Source of the DNA: Candidatus Cloacimonadota bacterium
Lineage (GTDB): Bacteria > Cloacimonadota > Cloacimonadia > Cloacimonadales > Cloacimonadaceae
Length of the DNA: 8,767 nt
Assembly: GCA_028703735.1 (NCBI GenBank)
Contig: JAQVMI010000061.1
Span: forward strand, 1 to 8,767
Reading direction: 5' to 3'
Shown here: positions 7,255 through 8,767 of the stretch, piece by piece
How positions within the stretch are numbered: the stretch's first letter is position 1
Layout of the letters: each line of letters begins with the position of its first letter
Notes under the pieces: generated by a model
Told to the model about the DNA's origin: nothing
Database searches by the model: none
Seen by the model: the letters and a program-made list of their open reading frames with translations, nothing else
Position numbers and translations under genes: made by a program

Positions 7255-8145
7255 TTACTCAGTTTTCCTTAGGGCATCTGAAAATAGTGTTTTACTGTTT
7301 TCCTTGGCGATTATCATAGCTAAGCCATGTTCAAAAGAGACTTTGGGTGACCAATTCATAACACGTGTAATCTCAGAATAATCACACTCAATGCTGCTGA
7401 TCTCGTTTTTACGAACGTGGTTACTATAGGTCACTTCAAATTCTGTTTTACAAATCTGCCCTACTATATCTACAATATCTTTAACAGAATGCGAAACCCC
7501 AGATCCTATGTTAAAAATTCCAAATTCAAGATTATATTCCAATGCAAGCTTGATCGCATTAACAGCGTCATTTACATGAACATAATCCCTTCTCGGGTAA
7601 GGATCGTCCAATTGCAGGTGTCCGGATTTTATTCCATGGATTATCTTGGGAATCAGAAAAAGACTGCTCTGTCCAGGTCCATAAATATTGAAAGGTCTTA
7701 GGATAGTAACCGGTACACCAAAATCGCGATTGTAACCTCTACAAAGCTGTTCACACAATAATTTGCTCTGAGCATAGGGATTATGTGCTTGCAAGGGGTG
7801 CTTTTCATCAATGGGAATGTACTGAGGGTTACCATAAAGATAAGAACTTTGCAGTATAAATTTAGCTTTGTTTTTCCTAGCTAACTCAAGCATGTTTAAA
7901 GTGCTTATCAGGTTTACATAATAGAATTCTCTGGGATTCTCAAAGGACTCTGGTACGTAAATTTTTGCTGCCAGATGGACTACAACATCAAAAGCAGATA
8001 TACTCTCACAAACTGAGTCGTTGATTATATCTAACCCGAGCTTGGAATCTATCCTGATTACTTTGTAATCATCCTCTTCGAGCAGTTTTACTAAATGGCT
8101 GCCAACAAATCCCTCGCTACCAGTTACGGCAATTGTTCTCTTCAT
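7255..8145 (-). CDS. NAD-dependent epimerase/dehydratase (extended SDR)
   Basis: This 296-residue extended short-chain dehydrogenase belongs to the UDP- or dTDP-sugar epimerase/dehydratase group. The NAD-binding loop is TGSEGFVGS with G9, G12 and G15; D33 ends the second strand (VIRIDS), where NAD(H) specificity is set. HLAAKIYVPES at 57-67 is the usual H-x-A-A segment. The catalytic triad is S100 or S101 in LQSSYLYG, with Y124 and K128 in PYAQSK. RPFNIYGPGQ at 150-159 and RRDYVHVNDAV at 185-195 are the substrate-side motifs. The length is slightly shorter than typical GalE (about 330). A 4-epimerase, 4,6-dehydratase or 4-reductase cannot be told apart by eye. The absence of the dehydratase signature T-D-E before the Tyr argues for an epimerase or reductase. 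The start is an ATG with GGAAGGAT six bases upstream. It lies 168 bp after the glycosyltransferase gene and would supply a nucleotide sugar for glycan assembly in the cytoplasm. Confidence 0.93.
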   Translation of the reverse strand: MKRTIAVTGSEGFVGSHLVKLLEEDDYKVIRIDSKLGLDIINDSVCESISAFDVVVHLAAKIYVPESFENPREFYYVNLISTLNMLELARKNKAKFILQSSYLYGNPQYIPIDEKHPLQAHNPYAQSKLLCEQLCRGYNRDFGVPVTILRPFNIYGPGQSSLFLIPKIIHGIKSGHLQLDDPYPRRDYVHVNDAVNAIKLALEYNLEFGIFNIGSGVSHSVKDIVDIVGQICKTEFEVTYSNHVRKNEISSIECDYSEITRVMNWSPKVSFEHGLAMIIAKENSKTLFSDALRKTE

Positions 8146-8253
8146 TTTAATCCTTCCTATTATCTATCCGGGGAGTATAATTATCTAGGCTACAAAATAG
8201 ACCATCACGTTGTTTATCCTGCTTAACACAAAAACCAGGGATACACAATTTCG

Positions 8254-8275
8254 AATCGGAATGGACAATCGGAAT
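8254..8275. repeat. Paired direct repeat upstream of the epimerase gene
   Basis: AATCGGAAT occurs at 8254-8262 and 8267-8275, a 13-bp period with a 4-bp spacer, flanked by TTCGAA and GAATTC. It lies 109-130 bases upstream of the epimerase start in the 168-bp gap. It could be a regulator binding site; chance is possible. Confidence 0.3.
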
Positions 8276-8313
8276 TCGCAACCTACTTTTTTTTCATCGA
8301 TTGTGGGAACTCG

Positions 8314-8767
8314 CTATCTTGAGGTACTTGTAAATTGAATAATACGTGACCAAACTTCAGATCCACTTGATGTTCCATACTGGGACAAAACAGTGTGTCT
8401 TATGTTTGTTGCAAGCCTATCTCGCATAACATCATCATTCAGCAAACTTAGAACGCATTCAGCAAAACGATGAACGTCAGTATAATCATCAACTAATAAT
8501 CCGTTGAACCCATTTTCAACAATAGCCCCTATGTCCCCAACATTGGAAGATACAATTGCAGCTCCACATGCTCCCGCTTGAAGTATTGTTCTTGGAAATC
8601 CCTCGGATTCTGATGTAACAATAAACACTTTGCCTCTATTGAAAAAACCTTCTAAATCGCTATCAGGAATATATCCTAAAAGGGCGATATTCTCAGAAAG
8701 ATCGTTCTGAAGGATTAATGCAGATATCTTCTCAAGATCAGGACCCTTACCTGCTATCGCTACCTTA
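8314..8767 (-). CDS. GT4-family glycosyltransferase, C-terminal part (cut by window edge)
   Basis: Only the last 150 codons are in the window; the frame stays open to the right edge. The visible part is the C-terminal GT-B domain of a GT4 (glycosyl transferase group 1) enzyme: GKGPDLEKI at 6-14 of the visible part, ENIALLGYIPDSDLEGFF at 25-42, then VFIVTSESEGFPRTILQAGA at 47-66, CGAAIVSSNVGDIGAIVENG around 67-86 and NGLLVDDY near 87-95. The E-x7-E motif has E55 but Q63 in place of the second Glu. The family transfers a sugar from a nucleotide donor with retention, typically at the cytoplasmic face of the membrane during polysaccharide assembly. The gene ends with TAG 168 bp before the epimerase gene. 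The family is secure; donor and acceptor are unknown. Confidence 0.9.
   Translation of the reverse strand, partial: KVAIAGKGPDLEKISALILQNDLSENIALLGYIPDSDLEGFFNRGKVFIVTSESEGFPRTILQAGACGAAIVSSNVGDIGAIVENGFNGLLVDDYTDVHRFAECVLSLLNDDVMRDRLATNIRHTVLSQYGTSSGSEVWSRIIQFTSTSR

Noticed and set aside
7417..7701. Plus-strand open frame of 94 codons opposite the epimerase
   Set aside because: It is an antisense shadow of the epimerase gene, whose catalytic motifs are intact.
8284..8294. T8 run on the plus strand after the glycosyltransferase gene, considered as a terminator
   Set aside because: The gene is on the minus strand, where this reads as an A-tract; no plus-strand gene ends here.

Overview
This window is part of a surface-polysaccharide (cell-envelope glycan) gene region. 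All supported genes lie on the minus strand, so transcription runs from high to low coordinates. In that order they are: the 3' end of a GT4-type glycosyltransferase (8767-8314), an SDR-type NAD-dependent sugar epimerase/dehydratase (8145-7255), an octopine/nopaline-dehydrogenase-family protein (6252-5164), a broken IS1182-like transposase in an insertion sequence (about 4970-3249), a relic end of a second related element (3241-3099), a CapK/PaaK-like adenylate-forming ligase (2895-1480), a short glycosyltransferase-like scrap (642-457) and the 5' end of a DUF354-like GT-B protein (423-1).

The organism cannot be named from the sequence alone. The DNA is AT-rich, the genes use ATA, AGA and AGG codons freely, each gene has its own good Shine-Dalgarno (AAGGAG or GGAAGG), and coding density is low. 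DUF354 proteins, CapK-like ligases and IS1182-type elements together would fit a methanogenic archaeon of the Methanosarcinales. A low-GC bacterium is not excluded. Treat this as a weak inference.

The gaps are as informative as the genes. Apart from the transposase, only about half of the window is intact coding sequence. The gaps at 643-1479 (837 bp) and 6253-7254 (1002 bp) have no intact gene. Short open pieces in them that switch frame (clearest at 6592-6914) suggest decayed genes. The insertion sequence is also dead: a one-base shift separates the first 25 or so codons of the transposase from the rest. A diverged 143-bp copy of its 3' end lies immediately beyond it in the same orientation.

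A possible shared role is making and decorating a surface glycan. The epimerase would supply a sugar nucleotide and the GT4 and DUF354-like proteins would transfer or process sugars. The opine-type dehydrogenase could make an N-(carboxyalkyl) amino acid or amino compound, and the CapK-like ligase could activate a carboxylic acid for attachment. The last step is a hypothesis from gene proximity only, and the two genes are now separated by a mobile element. No RNA gene, CRISPR array or convincing new defence system was seen.
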